From Flagellimonas_A sp039592695 (GTDB lineage: Bacteria > Bacteroidota > Bacteroidia > Flavobacteriales > Flavobacteriaceae), in the NCBI RefSeq assembly GCF_039592695.1, contig NZ_JBBUTK010000003.1, positions 62,001 through 126,000 of the forward strand: a stretch of 64,000 nucleotides of DNA, in the 5' to 3' direction. Made by a program: the position numbers and the translations under genes. Under the pieces are notes generated by a model, which saw nothing but the letters and a program-made list of their open reading frames with translations, was not told the origin of the DNA and searched no databases. Shown piece by piece: positions 18,414 to 27,495 of the stretch (within the stretch, counting starts at the first letter, position 1; each line of letters opens with the position of its first letter).

Positions 18414-19904
18414 TCATTGAACATCCCACCACACCCGTGTGGTAAGCTCATCCGGTCCTTGCCTTGCGATTGCTTCATCATAATTGGCCTTATTATTGAC
18501 CTGCTCACTTTCAGAATACGACATTCTACGCGGTATTGTACCATTTGTAACGTTGCCAGGAAAGTTTACAGGCACTAAAACAGGAAAGCCCGTTCTTCTC
18601 CAATTTGAAAAAGTTTCATATTCATTCAAGAAAGTGGCCGCCCAATATTGGGTGTTTATTTGCTCTAAGGCATTAGCAGCGTCATAGGGATTATTAGCCA
18701 GATAGGTGTCGATGTCACCTGATGCAATTACACCCCCGTCACCATACAACGATAACATTTCCATTGCTGCCCTAACACCATTGTTGTAATGTGTCTCTGC
18801 ATCACCGGCAAGACCCCAACGAACACTGGCTTCAGCCAACATAAATTCAACCTCAGCATAGGTCTGGAAGAACATAGGTGCATCTTCACCTGTTATAATA
18901 TTTCTGTTAGGTTCTGCGTAGGCATCGGTATTCTCTTCGCCGGTCATATCCATTAGCATTTGTGCATTGAGACCATTTGGAAACCCTTGCAAGTCTGCTG
19001 GGTCCGTGCTTCCGTCGCCTCTTCTAGCCCCTAGAATAGGTAATCTTGGGTCATTTCCTGCTTGCAGAAAATCTACAAACGTTTTGCTCAGTCTGGGATT
19101 ACCGTCTACAGTGAAAACCTCGCCATTGCCATTTCTATTGACTCCTTCAGGACCTGCGGTATGGGGCACGTAAAAAATATCTGCATTTGATTCCATTACA
19201 CCTCCATTGATTGCTTGGGTCACCCATTGCTGTGATGCTGCTGGATCTACCTTAATCAGCCTGAAGCCAAGCCTTAGCATCAATGAATTGGCCAACCGCT
19301 TCCATTTGGCTTGATCACCTTGGTAAATAATATCGGCGTCACCAAAGCCTGAAGTTCCTGAGCCCAGTGCAGCGGCAGCTTCTTGTAATTCGTTGAGCAT
19401 GTCCGCATAAATCTCACTCTGCGGGTCGTATTTAGGAGTTAAAATACCCTCTAGAACAGCTTTTCCCGCTTCACTGTAAGGTACATCTCCATATAAATCG
19501 GTCAATCGTGAAAAAACAAAAACACGCATAATACGGGTAATTGCCTTCATTTCATCAGGAGCACCTTCTTCATCCAATTGCACAAGCATATCTTCCAAAG
19601 ATTTTACGGCATTGCCGTAGTACCTATCCATCAATGAGGAGGCATAGCCCCTGTTCCATGTATATTTATCACCATCCCAATACCCTGCTGTAGTGGCAAT
19701 ATGCTGCATCATGGTAGATTGATAAATCAAGCCCGCTCGCCAATTGTCATAGCGCTCACTGGATGCAAAAAGCTGGGCTGCTGTCAATTTTGTAGACACG
19801 TCAACCTGACTAGGTCTTGTAGGGTTTACGTTTAGTTCTTCAAAACCCTCATCACATGCCCCCATAATCAGGGCAAACATTAAAATATAGATCGTTTTTT
19901 TCAT
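18414..19904 (-). CDS. SusD/RagB-family outer-membrane lipoprotein
   Basis: 496 residues. The SPII signal is MKKTIYILMFALIMGAC with Cys17 lipidated, followed by the SusD-typical FEELNVNPTRPS. TPR-like helices of the SusD-like nutrient-binding group follow, with TRIMRVFVFSRLTDLYGDVP and WKRLANSLMLRLGFRL visible. It would cap the SusC pore encoded 11 bases upstream and capture the glycan. The ligand cannot be deduced. Confidence 0.95.
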   Translation of the reverse strand: MKKTIYILMFALIMGACDEGFEELNVNPTRPSQVDVSTKLTAAQLFASSERYDNWRAGLIYQSTMMQHIATTAGYWDGDKYTWNRGYASSLMDRYYGNAVKSLEDMLVQLDEEGAPDEMKAITRIMRVFVFSRLTDLYGDVPYSEAGKAVLEGILTPKYDPQSEIYADMLNELQEAAAALGSGTSGFGDADIIYQGDQAKWKRLANSLMLRLGFRLIKVDPAASQQWVTQAINGGVMESNADIFYVPHTAGPEGVNRNGNGEVFTVDGNPRLSKTFVDFLQAGNDPRLPILGARRGDGSTDPADLQGFPNGLNAQMLMDMTGEENTDAYAEPNRNIITGEDAPMFFQTYAEVEFMLAEASVRWGLAGDAETHYNNGVRAAMEMLSLYGDGGVIASGDIDTYLANNPYDAANALEQINTQYWAATFLNEYETFSNWRRTGFPVLVPVNFPGNVTNGTIPRRMSYSESEQVNNKANYDEAIARQGPDELTTRVWWDVQ

Positions 19905-19915
19905 AACTGTTTTTT

Positions 19916-22900
19916 TTAGAACTTGAGGTTACAACTTAGTCCATAACTTCTAGTGCCGGGTAGACCAAAATACTCCAATCCTTGTGAGTTACTCACATTG
20001 TAGGCACTTTCAGGATTTACATTTTCGACTTCATTCTTGATGAAGAACAGATTTTGGCCAATCAAACTTATTGAAAGGCTGTTTAAAAATGTTCTATCTA
20101 AGATACTGCTTGGAAAAGAATAACTTAAACTTAATTGTCTAAAACTAATGTAATCAGAATCATATACAAACTCTTCAGCTATATCGTTCACCCTGCCCCA
20201 ATAGGTCTGTAAGTTTTCTGGGGCCACAGTGGTCGTGAATGAAGTACCTGTTCCGGCATCGGCATCAAAAGTGCTTCCTTCGACCCCGCTTACGGTCAAA
20301 CCATTCTCTCGACCTTCAAGGGTAGCTTTGTGCAAGCCCGTTCCATAGGCAACAGAATTGGTACCCGAAAATAGTTGTCCGCCAAACTTGGCATCGATCA
20401 AAAAGTTCAAATTGAAGTTTTTATATCGAATATTGTTTGTAAAACCAAGTTGCCACGGAGGAACACCCTCACCCAATATCTTTCGCTCGCCTTGACGCGG
20501 AATGGGCACCCCATCGCCATCAATATCATAAACTATGTTGCCATTATTATCCCTGACATACGATGTACCGTAAATGACTCCATAAGGTTCGCCAACAATT
20601 TGTTGAATTCTCACGTTTCTGGTACGTGGTTCGTCTAGACCAATATCTGCATTATCTTCGTTTGTGCCAGTGACCGTACCTTCATTAAAGGTGGCATTGA
20701 TGCTTGTGGTCCATGAAAAATCGGCGGTTCTGAGTGGCGTGCCCGAAAGCAAGACCTCAACCCCTTTGTTCTCGATACTACCCAAATTCGCAGAAGCCGC
20801 ATTAAATCCTGAGCCAACAGAGGTCGTTACATTCACGATATCATTGGTGGTCTCATTCTTATAAACTGCCAAATCAAGTGACAATCGATTGCCAAAAAAA
20901 CGTGCATCGACACCCACTTCAATCTCAGACTTGTTGAAAGGCACTAAATTCGCGTTGGGAACAGTACCTCCTGATATTCTGCCCAAAGGTTGACCAAGGT
21001 GGCCCTGCCCGAAAATTTCATAGTTCAGTGCCAATTGATACGCTTCTTGTGCTCCACCGGCCACTTCACTGTAGCCACCACGTAGCTTCAAAAAATCCAC
21101 GGCCCCGCCAATGTTGAAAAGATCCGATAAAATCAAGCTACCGTTCAAGGCTGAATAAAAATCATTGTTAGGGGTTGTTTTACCCGGAAAAGAAAGTGTA
21201 GAAAACCAGTCATTTCTTCCTGTAAAGGTCAGATAGGCCATATCATCATACGACAACTCTATGGAGCCGTAAAGTGATCCAATCTCTCTTTTGTTGTAGT
21301 TTCTACTTCTAGACTGTTGACCTAAATTGGCAATGTCTTCAAGGCCCGGTACAATAAAATCACGCCCTCCCAAATTCAATTCTTCAAATTCAATGCTGTT
21401 CTTATTGGCTCCGAAGAAAGATGATACAGCAAACTTATCCGTGATTTCCTTGTCAATGCCCAATATCAAATCAGAGTCGACTTGTGTATAACGTCTTTCT
21501 TGCTCGTTCATACTTCCCAATGGTATAAATGCCGTACCAAAAGGCTCAACCCGGGTTTCTTTACGGGTATAGTGGTCGGTACCTACCCTTCCCCTAATAT
21601 AAAGCCAATCAAAAATATCGTACTGTATCGATGCTGATGCAATGACACGGTTTCGAGTATCTTCATTTCTGAAATTAAAAGCTGCCCAATACGGGTTTTG
21701 TGAGAACACATTGTTTGAATAGCCCCTTTCAGTACCGTCTTCATTAGAACCTGGCTGCATTGTCCTCACATCTACGTTGGGCGAAAGCAGGCCAACGGTG
21801 AAATTCGCATTACCTGGTGAATCTGATAGACGCACCCTATTGTTGGCATTTTCAACGATATATTGTGCATTCACCTGTGCCGTTAATTTTTTAGCCATCG
21901 TGGCTCCAGCATTTAGCGAAAATGTTTTTCGGTTTATACTAGAGTTTGGAACAATATCATCATTGGATAGGTCTGTGGCCGAGAATCTGAAATTTGAATT
22001 CTCTGTTCCATTTGATACGGCCACTGTATTGATGAATGTGCTACCCGTTCTGTAAAAATGATCTAGGTTGTTCCCGACATAAGAATATGGTCTTTCAACC
22101 CCATCCCATTGCACTACTTGCGAACCGTCTAATCTTGGGCCCCAAGAACTTAACCCCAAATCAAAGGCTTCTGCCTCATTCGCGGGAATCCTACCCTGGG
22201 TTCCTTGCCCATACGAAGTCTGAAAATCACGTAGTGAAGTATTCACCTTATCAAATTGAACTGAGGTGTTGAATTCAACACCAAGGCCTTCTTGACCACG
22301 ACCACTTTTAGTGGTGATCAAAATAACCCCGTTTGCTCCTCTGGAGCCGTATAATGCAGTCGCGGCACCACCTTTCAACACCGATATTGATTCAATAATG
22401 TCAGCGGCCAAACTAGAAATACCGTCACCACCGTCATTACCGCCCCAAAGACTTGCCGAGCCGTTGTTATCATTGCCGATTGGTATTCCATCAACTACGT
22501 ACAGCGGTTGATTATTACCGGTTAAAGTACTGTTACCACGAATAATTACCCTACTAGATCCACCGGCGCCAGTGGCATTCTGGGTAATGTTCACCCCTGC
22601 TATCTTACCTTGCAACGAGTTAATGGCATTCGGTGTCTTCACAGTTGCTATTTCTTCGCCCCCAACCTGGGTTACTGCATAACCCAACGCTTTTTGTTCT
22701 TTTCTGATACCAAGGGCTGTTACCACAACCTCATCCAAACCTTCTGCAGATGCCTGCATGACTACGTTAACGTTGGTCCTGCCATTTACCGCAACGGTTT
22801 GTTCAGCAAACCCAATGCCTGAAAATACCAAATTGGCGTTGCTGGGCACACTGATTGAGTAATTGCCATCAAAATCTGCCGAAGTACCATTTGATGTGCC

Positions 22901-23044
22901 TTGCTGTACCACATTGATACCAGGAATCGGAGCTCCTGTCTCAGCATCAGTTATGGTACCCGAAACTGTTATATTTTGCGCCTGCACCCCTTGAAAAACA
23001 AAGAGACAGAAAACAAAAAAAGTGATTTTTTTAAGGTGTTTCAT
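19916..23044 (-). CDS. SusC/RagA-family TonB-linked outer-membrane protein
   Basis: 1042 residues. The signal peptide ends GVQAQ. A carboxypeptidase-like regulatory domain follows (ITVSGTITDAETGAPIPGIN), then a plug with the SusC signature (NSLQGKIAGVNITQNATG, IIRGNSTLTGNNQPLYVVDG), then the beta-barrel ending in the aromatic-terminated strand SYGLSCNLKF. It imports large substrates across the outer membrane with SusD. It leads the operon that includes the GMC dehydrogenase, so its glycan is probably an oxidation substrate. Confidence 0.96.
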   Translation of the reverse strand: MKHLKKITFFVFCLFVFQGVQAQNITVSGTITDAETGAPIPGINVVQQGTSNGTSADFDGNYSISVPSNANLVFSGIGFAEQTVAVNGRTNVNVVMQASAEGLDEVVVTALGIRKEQKALGYAVTQVGGEEIATVKTPNAINSLQGKIAGVNITQNATGAGGSSRVIIRGNSTLTGNNQPLYVVDGIPIGNDNNGSASLWGGNDGGDGISSLAADIIESISVLKGGAATALYGSRGANGVILITTKSGRGQEGLGVEFNTSVQFDKVNTSLRDFQTSYGQGTQGRIPANEAEAFDLGLSSWGPRLDGSQVVQWDGVERPYSYVGNNLDHFYRTGSTFINTVAVSNGTENSNFRFSATDLSNDDIVPNSSINRKTFSLNAGATMAKKLTAQVNAQYIVENANNRVRLSDSPGNANFTVGLLSPNVDVRTMQPGSNEDGTERGYSNNVFSQNPYWAAFNFRNEDTRNRVIASASIQYDIFDWLYIRGRVGTDHYTRKETRVEPFGTAFIPLGSMNEQERRYTQVDSDLILGIDKEITDKFAVSSFFGANKNSIEFEELNLGGRDFIVPGLEDIANLGQQSRSRNYNKREIGSLYGSIELSYDDMAYLTFTGRNDWFSTLSFPGKTTPNNDFYSALNGSLILSDLFNIGGAVDFLKLRGGYSEVAGGAQEAYQLALNYEIFGQGHLGQPLGRISGGTVPNANLVPFNKSEIEVGVDARFFGNRLSLDLAVYKNETTNDIVNVTTSVGSGFNAASANLGSIENKGVEVLLSGTPLRTADFSWTTSINATFNEGTVTGTNEDNADIGLDEPRTRNVRIQQIVGEPYGVIYGTSYVRDNNGNIVYDIDGDGVPIPRQGERKILGEGVPPWQLGFTNNIRYKNFNLNFLIDAKFGGQLFSGTNSVAYGTGLHKATLEGRENGLTVSGVEGSTFDADAGTGTSFTTTVAPENLQTYWGRVNDIAEEFVYDSDYISFRQLSLSYSFPSSILDRTFLNSLSISLIGQNLFFIKNEVENVNPESAYNVSNSQGLEYFGLPGTRSYGLSCNLKF

Positions 23045-23339
23045 AAGTTGCTAGTTTGATTGTTCATTCAGTTAGTTTTATAGTTGCCTAACTACTAATA
23101 TTATGTTACGAAAATGTTAATTGAACTTTTTTCGACCAACGACAATTGAGAAAAGCCAAACAACAATATAAAATAGCTGTTTTTTTAAGTGAATTTTTAT
23201 CAGAATCACAACTGCAATCGATGTAGGGTTGTGATTTCTTTGCACAATGCAGCGTTTCTTTTAAGATGACCCATCATCATTTGTAAACGTGCCCCAACCT
23301 TATGTCTTTTTTGCTAAATTTTTCAATAGACATATTTAC
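23045..23339. other. 295-base intergenic region upstream of susC
   Basis: AT-rich leader between the GHL10-like gene and susC. It contains a perfect 9-bp inverted repeat (listed separately at 23204-23236). I find no exact TAnnTTTG element on the minus strand, so susC is read through from upstream or uses a divergent or activated promoter. No open frame with coding character was seen. Confidence 0.6.
23204..23236. promoter_or_regulatory. Perfect inverted repeat, candidate operator or terminator
   Basis: AATCACAAC at 23204-23212 is mirrored by GTTGTGATT at 23228-23236, nine of nine bases, with a 15-base spacer containing ATCGAT. It lies about 100 bases past the stop of the GHL10-like gene and about 160 bases before susC. 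No U-run follows directly on the minus strand, so an operator is somewhat likelier than a terminator. Confidence 0.4.
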
Positions 23340-24503
23340 CTATTGGTTCAATTCTTTCTTTAGTGTCTTTAAAACTCTTAAATGTTTATCTGTTAATGTA
23401 TTTCCATCAAATAACGACACTCCCTTTGCACCATTCTGTTGGGCAATCAAAATGGCATTCTTGAGTTGTTCTGGATTTAAATCTGGAAGATAAAGTCCGG
23501 TATGCAACTCTGTTTGTTTACCCACTAAATCTTGAACACCTTGTTTTGTCGCATAACCGATCCAGTCTAACTCTTCATTATAAAAACCATGATAGGTCAT
23601 GGGCAAAACTGCATCGACTTTCCATTTATCCCATCGTTGCCGAACCATGTGGTCTGCCATTTCAGGGTAAGGAAATACAGCAGAGGTCAGCAATTTTCCA
23701 TTAGAATGGGCAATGTCATACGCTTCATCAACAATAGATTTAATACGGTTTAATCTAAAGTTTTTCCATTCCATATCAATTTCCGGATGTTCAAAATCTT
23801 TAGGGTTTTTATGGTGGATTTTTTCGAACTCATTCACACAAACATCGCAATAACAAAAATCAAACTCGGGCAGCTCAGTATTCTGAACCAAATCATATTT
23901 AGGCAAAAGGCCTATTGGAAGGAAGACATCAGAATATCTGATGTAGTCAAGATGTACACTGGTAACACCATCTACTTCTGCCAAACTTTCTACCAGACTC
24001 AGAATGTGTGCTCGAGATTCTTTTCTTGTTGGGCACAGCCACTTGTAATAGCCTACGTAGGGCGGATTATCATAACAGGATTTTCCTTCCCTGCTCACAG
24101 CGTACCACTCTGGGTGTTGCTCTGCAACTTCATCGCCAGGTCTGTTGGTCGTGAACATCCAAGCGTGAACTTCAAGACCATGTTCAACGGCAAGAGGCAC
24201 CAGGCGCTCAAGAAGTTTTGGGTCAGTGCCCGTGTTTATCAAAACAGCATCAAAACCGTTTTGACCGTATTTTTGAAATTCTTCCGCATACGAAATATCG
24301 GTTCTGTCAGCATTGGCGGTGATCCATGTCCAAAACTTAAAGCTGATCTGTTTTGAATCTGTGGTCATTTTCTGCCCATCATGCTTTTTTCCAATAAAGA
24401 TTTGGTTATCCAAAAAACCTACCGCCAACAAGGCTAAAAGTCCTACGAATACAAATTTATAATTGCCAATTTTGAACTTATTCTTTTTTGATGAACTTTC
24501 CAT
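23340..24503 (-). CDS. GHL10-like putative glycoside hydrolase (TIM barrel)
   Basis: 387 residues. An N-terminal hydrophobic anchor (KFVFVGLLALLAVGFLDNQI) is followed by a TIM barrel of the GHL10/DUF4015 type. Typical elements are GLEVHAWMFTTNRPGDE, HPEWYAVSREGKSCYD, DGVTSVHLDYIRYSD with a probable catalytic or binding aspartate, and DKWKVDAVLPMTYHGFY. The cysteine pair FCYCDVCVNEF could bind a metal or form disulfides. It overlaps the upstream CBM9-like gene by 26 bases, so the two are co-expressed. It probably acts on an extracellular or periplasmic glycan; no characterised activity can be assigned. Confidence 0.8.
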   Translation of the reverse strand: MESSSKKNKFKIGNYKFVFVGLLALLAVGFLDNQIFIGKKHDGQKMTTDSKQISFKFWTWITANADRTDISYAEEFQKYGQNGFDAVLINTGTDPKLLERLVPLAVEHGLEVHAWMFTTNRPGDEVAEQHPEWYAVSREGKSCYDNPPYVGYYKWLCPTRKESRAHILSLVESLAEVDGVTSVHLDYIRYSDVFLPIGLLPKYDLVQNTELPEFDFCYCDVCVNEFEKIHHKNPKDFEHPEIDMEWKNFRLNRIKSIVDEAYDIAHSNGKLLTSAVFPYPEMADHMVRQRWDKWKVDAVLPMTYHGFYNEELDWIGYATKQGVQDLVGKQTELHTGLYLPDLNPEQLKNAILIAQQNGAKGVSLFDGNTLTDKHLRVLKTLKKELNQ

Positions 24504-25515
24504 CGTTCTTGATTATTAATTGTTCTCCTGAAAACGGACTTATGCACCACAAATTCCATCCTGTTCTATGTGTTTCTAGGTTCAGGGCTATCTGTTCTTC
24601 AAAAACCGTCGCATATTTTGGCAGCTTTTGATTTATGTCGCCGTGCAATTTTCTATACCATTCATACAGCATCCATTTTACGTGTTCATCTTTTGGGATG
24701 CTGAATTCTGTTGGCCTCTCAGGCATGTTGCCAGAGAAAAACACATAACCCCAATGCTCGGGCTCGTGCATGTTGACCACCCACTGCGGCGACCACACCC
24801 AATTGTATTCTGGCAAATAATTGTCAGAAGCATCCTTTTCTCTATGATAATTTCCGTTCTCAACATTAAAATCCCAATTAACCCTAGAGAAGTTGACCCG
24901 CCAATATTTATTTTCAGGTAAGTTTCCATCGGAAGCTGCCTCGGTTATGGCACTCCATGGAATCGCAATTTCTATTGACCAACCCTTATCAAGATCGCTC
25001 GGATCGTTGATTGTACCGTCAACGTATATTGCCGATTTGAGCCCTTGAGCATCCCAACTATCGAGTACCTTGCCCCCATTTCTATAGGGCTTGGTCAAGA
25101 ACAAATCCCAAGGAGTGTTCAAGCTATTGATTTCCAATTCGTAATAATTATGGGTATCTCCATCGGGGTCGATAAAAATCTCAAAATCATTATTGTAAAA
25201 GATAATCGTATCGCGCTGCTTGAGATTACCCCATACATGGGGCTCTTCCATCCTGGCAAAAACATAAAAATTCTCTTCATCCCACAGCATTTTTGCCTTT
25301 GCTTCGAATTTTGGCTTTTTGATCCCCTCAATATCAATAAAATTGTCTGTGAACGGAGATTTTTTCCAAGATACCTCATCTGCAAGGCCGTCAACATTGA
25401 TTTTATCGGTTGTTTTATAAGCAACGTAGGTACGGGGGGCATGACTAAACTGCCCGAATAATTCTACTGTTGCGGCCAAAAAAGTGTAAACAATAAATGT
25501 TGTTGTTGTTTTCAT
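24478..25515 (-). CDS. Carbohydrate-binding family 9 (CBM9)-like exported protein
   Basis: 345 residues from the ATG at 25515, chosen because it opens a normal signal peptide (MKTTTTFIVYTFLAATVELF, then GQ). An upstream in-frame ATG at 25542 would add nine residues. The body shows the CBM9-like pattern: INVDGLADEVSWKKSPFTDN, AKMLWDEENFYVFARMEEPH, NDFEIFIDPDGDTHNYYELE and NSLNTPWDLFL. It would bind carbohydrate outside the inner membrane. It is first in the minus-strand run that leads into the hydrolase and susC genes and is divergent from the sensor kinase. Confidence 0.85.
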   Translation of the reverse strand: MKTTTTFIVYTFLAATVELFGQFSHAPRTYVAYKTTDKINVDGLADEVSWKKSPFTDNFIDIEGIKKPKFEAKAKMLWDEENFYVFARMEEPHVWGNLKQRDTIIFYNNDFEIFIDPDGDTHNYYELEINSLNTPWDLFLTKPYRNGGKVLDSWDAQGLKSAIYVDGTINDPSDLDKGWSIEIAIPWSAITEAASDGNLPENKYWRVNFSRVNWDFNVENGNYHREKDASDNYLPEYNWVWSPQWVVNMHEPEHWGYVFFSGNMPERPTEFSIPKDEHVKWMLYEWYRKLHGDINQKLPKYATVFEEQIALNLETHRTGWNLWCISPFSGEQLIIKNDGKFIKKE

Positions 25516-25630
25516 TTTCACTTTTGTCATACTTTGAAACACAAAAACCGAATTAACTAATATTCTTAAATTTATTGATATTCATTACCATCTTTTAGAC
25601 CAATAACAAGTGAGCAATGACCAGTAACGT

Positions 25631-26752
25631 ATGAAAACCACGGCTAATAGTATTGTAAATACAGAACAAAGCAACCTTTTTTCATCCGATAAGGTTGGTG
25701 GGTATAGCATTACATATAAACATCATATCATCTTTTGGACCATCTATTTCATATTCAATACTTTGAGATGGGGCAGTTATTTTGACGACTACAGTTATTC
25801 GCTGCAGTCCAATATTATTGGGTTTCCCATTCACATGGCCTTGACCTACTTCAACATCTATTATTTAATGCCAAAATTTGTCTTCAAAAAAAAGTACCTC
25901 ACCTATGCAATTCTTATGGTGATTTCACTTTTTATCATGCTATTGGCAAAGTATAACCTCACCTATTACCTGATCAGCACCAATGTCTGGCCAGAGGGGC
26001 CAGAACCCATCGACAGTCTTACGATAAATTATGGCGTTCAAATGATGCTAGGTGAGCTGTACGTGGTTTCATTTGTAACTGCAATCAAAATTACAATTGA
26101 TTGGTTACGAGAACACAGCAAGTTGCACGAGCTTGAAAAGCGCCAGTTATCAACTGAACTACGGTTTTTAAGATCTCAGGTCTCACCACATTTCTTTTTC
26201 AACACCTTGAACAATATCTATTCCTTAACACTTAAAAAGTCAAATCGAGCCCCCGAGGTCATCCTCAAGCTATCTGAGTTAATGCGATACCTTTTGTACG
26301 CGACAGATAAAAGAAAACAGACACTCAAGAATGAAATTGAGTGTATTCAGAACTATATTGATCTTGAACGCATCAGGTTTGATGATTCATTAGAGGTTGA
26401 GATAGAAATATCTGGAGATTTAGAAAATAAGGTCATAGCACCAATGTTGCTTATGCCTTTAATAGAAAACTGTTTTAAACACGGTGCAAGCCAAAATATC
26501 GGAAAAACCAGAATCTCATTATCTGTACATGTTGAAGAAGATTTTTTATATTTCAAATTGTCAAACACCAAACCAAAAAGAAAAAAGAAAGACAAGATGC
26601 CAACTCGAGCTGGTGGCATTGGACTATCAAACGTAAGAAAAAGACTTGAACTTGGGTATCAAAAGGAAGATTATGAATTGAACATCAATGAAAAAGACAA
26701 CGAATTTCATGTTTTACTCAAGCTAAACATTTCACCGAATGAAACTAATTAG
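25631..26752 (+). CDS. LytS/YehU-type sensor histidine kinase
   Basis: 373 residues. Four hydrophobic segments lie between residues 32 and 155 (for example IIFWTIYFIFNTLRW and YLTYAILMVISLFIMLLAKY). A His_kinase domain follows with SPHFFFNTLNNIYSL and phosphoacceptor His187, then an ATPase domain with N-box LIENCFKHGAS and GGIGLSNVRKRLEL. There is no extracellular sensor domain, so the signal is probably sensed in or at the membrane. It overlaps its response regulator by 14 bases and is divergent from the CBM9/GHL10/susC run. Confidence 0.93.
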   Translation: MKTTANSIVNTEQSNLFSSDKVGGYSITYKHHIIFWTIYFIFNTLRWGSYFDDYSYSLQSNIIGFPIHMALTYFNIYYLMPKFVFKKKYLTYAILMVISLFIMLLAKYNLTYYLISTNVWPEGPEPIDSLTINYGVQMMLGELYVVSFVTAIKITIDWLREHSKLHELEKRQLSTELRFLRSQVSPHFFFNTLNNIYSLTLKKSNRAPEVILKLSELMRYLLYATDKRKQTLKNEIECIQNYIDLERIRFDDSLEVEIEISGDLENKVIAPMLLMPLIENCFKHGASQNIGKTRISLSVHVEEDFLYFKLSNTKPKRKKKDKMPTRAGGIGLSNVRKRLELGYQKEDYELNINEKDNEFHVLLKLNISPNETN

Positions 26753-27440
26753 AACCATCATAATTGATGATGAGCCTTTGGCCATTAGTATATTGGAAGA
26801 CTACATAGAAAAAGTCAAACACCTAAACCTCATCAAGACCTTCTCAAATGCAATTGACGCCAGTTCTTTTTTGAGTGAACAATCTGTTGATTTGATTTTT
26901 TTGGATATCAATATGCCAGTACTTGACGGTTTTGGGTTTCTTGAATCCATAAAGTCAAAACCAATGGTAGTGATAACTTCTGCCCATGAAGAATATGCCA
27001 TAAGGAGTTATGAGATAGAGGCCATTGATTATTTGGTAAAACCAATTCCATTTCCGAGATTTTTAAAGACGGTCAACAGGGTGGCCAACCTTTTTTCAAA
27101 AGACAAGTCGCCACCATCAGATGAGCACCAAAGTATCTTTGTCAAGATAGACAACAAACGGTTACAGAAAATATATTTGGATGAGATATTGGTCATAGAA
27201 AGCCTTAAAGACTATATCAGGATAAAAACAACATCTGGTAAATACATTCTACACAGAACTTTGAAAGCTTTTACCGAAGAACTACCGAAAAACAAGTTCT
27301 TAAGAATTCACCGGTCTTATACCGTAGCCATTGAAAAAATTCAATCGATTGAAGGTAACAGCGTTGAAATCGATGGTATGCGTTATACAATAGGCCGAAG
27401 TTATCTCGAGGATACGAAACAGAGAATATTGAACACATAG
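26739..27440 (+). CDS. LytTR-family response regulator
   Basis: 233 residues. The receiver domain spans about 1-120 with acidic pocket IIDDE, phosphoacceptor Asp56 in LIFLDINMPVLDG and the switch lysine in YLVKPIPF. A LytTR DNA-binding domain lies at about 135-233 (ILVIESLKDYIRIKTTSGKY, NKFLRIHRSYTVAIEKI). LytTR proteins bind direct repeats near promoters. The likeliest targets are the flanking carbohydrate genes, but this is inference. Confidence 0.93.
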   Translation: MKLIRTIIIDDEPLAISILEDYIEKVKHLNLIKTFSNAIDASSFLSEQSVDLIFLDINMPVLDGFGFLESIKSKPMVVITSAHEEYAIRSYEIEAIDYLVKPIPFPRFLKTVNRVANLFSKDKSPPSDEHQSIFVKIDNKRLQKIYLDEILVIESLKDYIRIKTTSGKYILHRTLKAFTEELPKNKFLRIHRSYTVAIEKIQSIEGNSVEIDGMRYTIGRSYLEDTKQRILNT

Positions 27441-27495
27441 CCTAATCCACACATCAGTTTTGTTGTTTTATTAATCCACAATAAACCTTTGATAT

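Noticed and set aside
14969..23044. Type IX secretion C-terminal sorting domains on the exported proteins of this locus
   Set aside because: I looked at the C-termini of the FG-GAP protein (and of the LRR and LVIVD proteins elsewhere) and saw no typical sorting-domain pattern.
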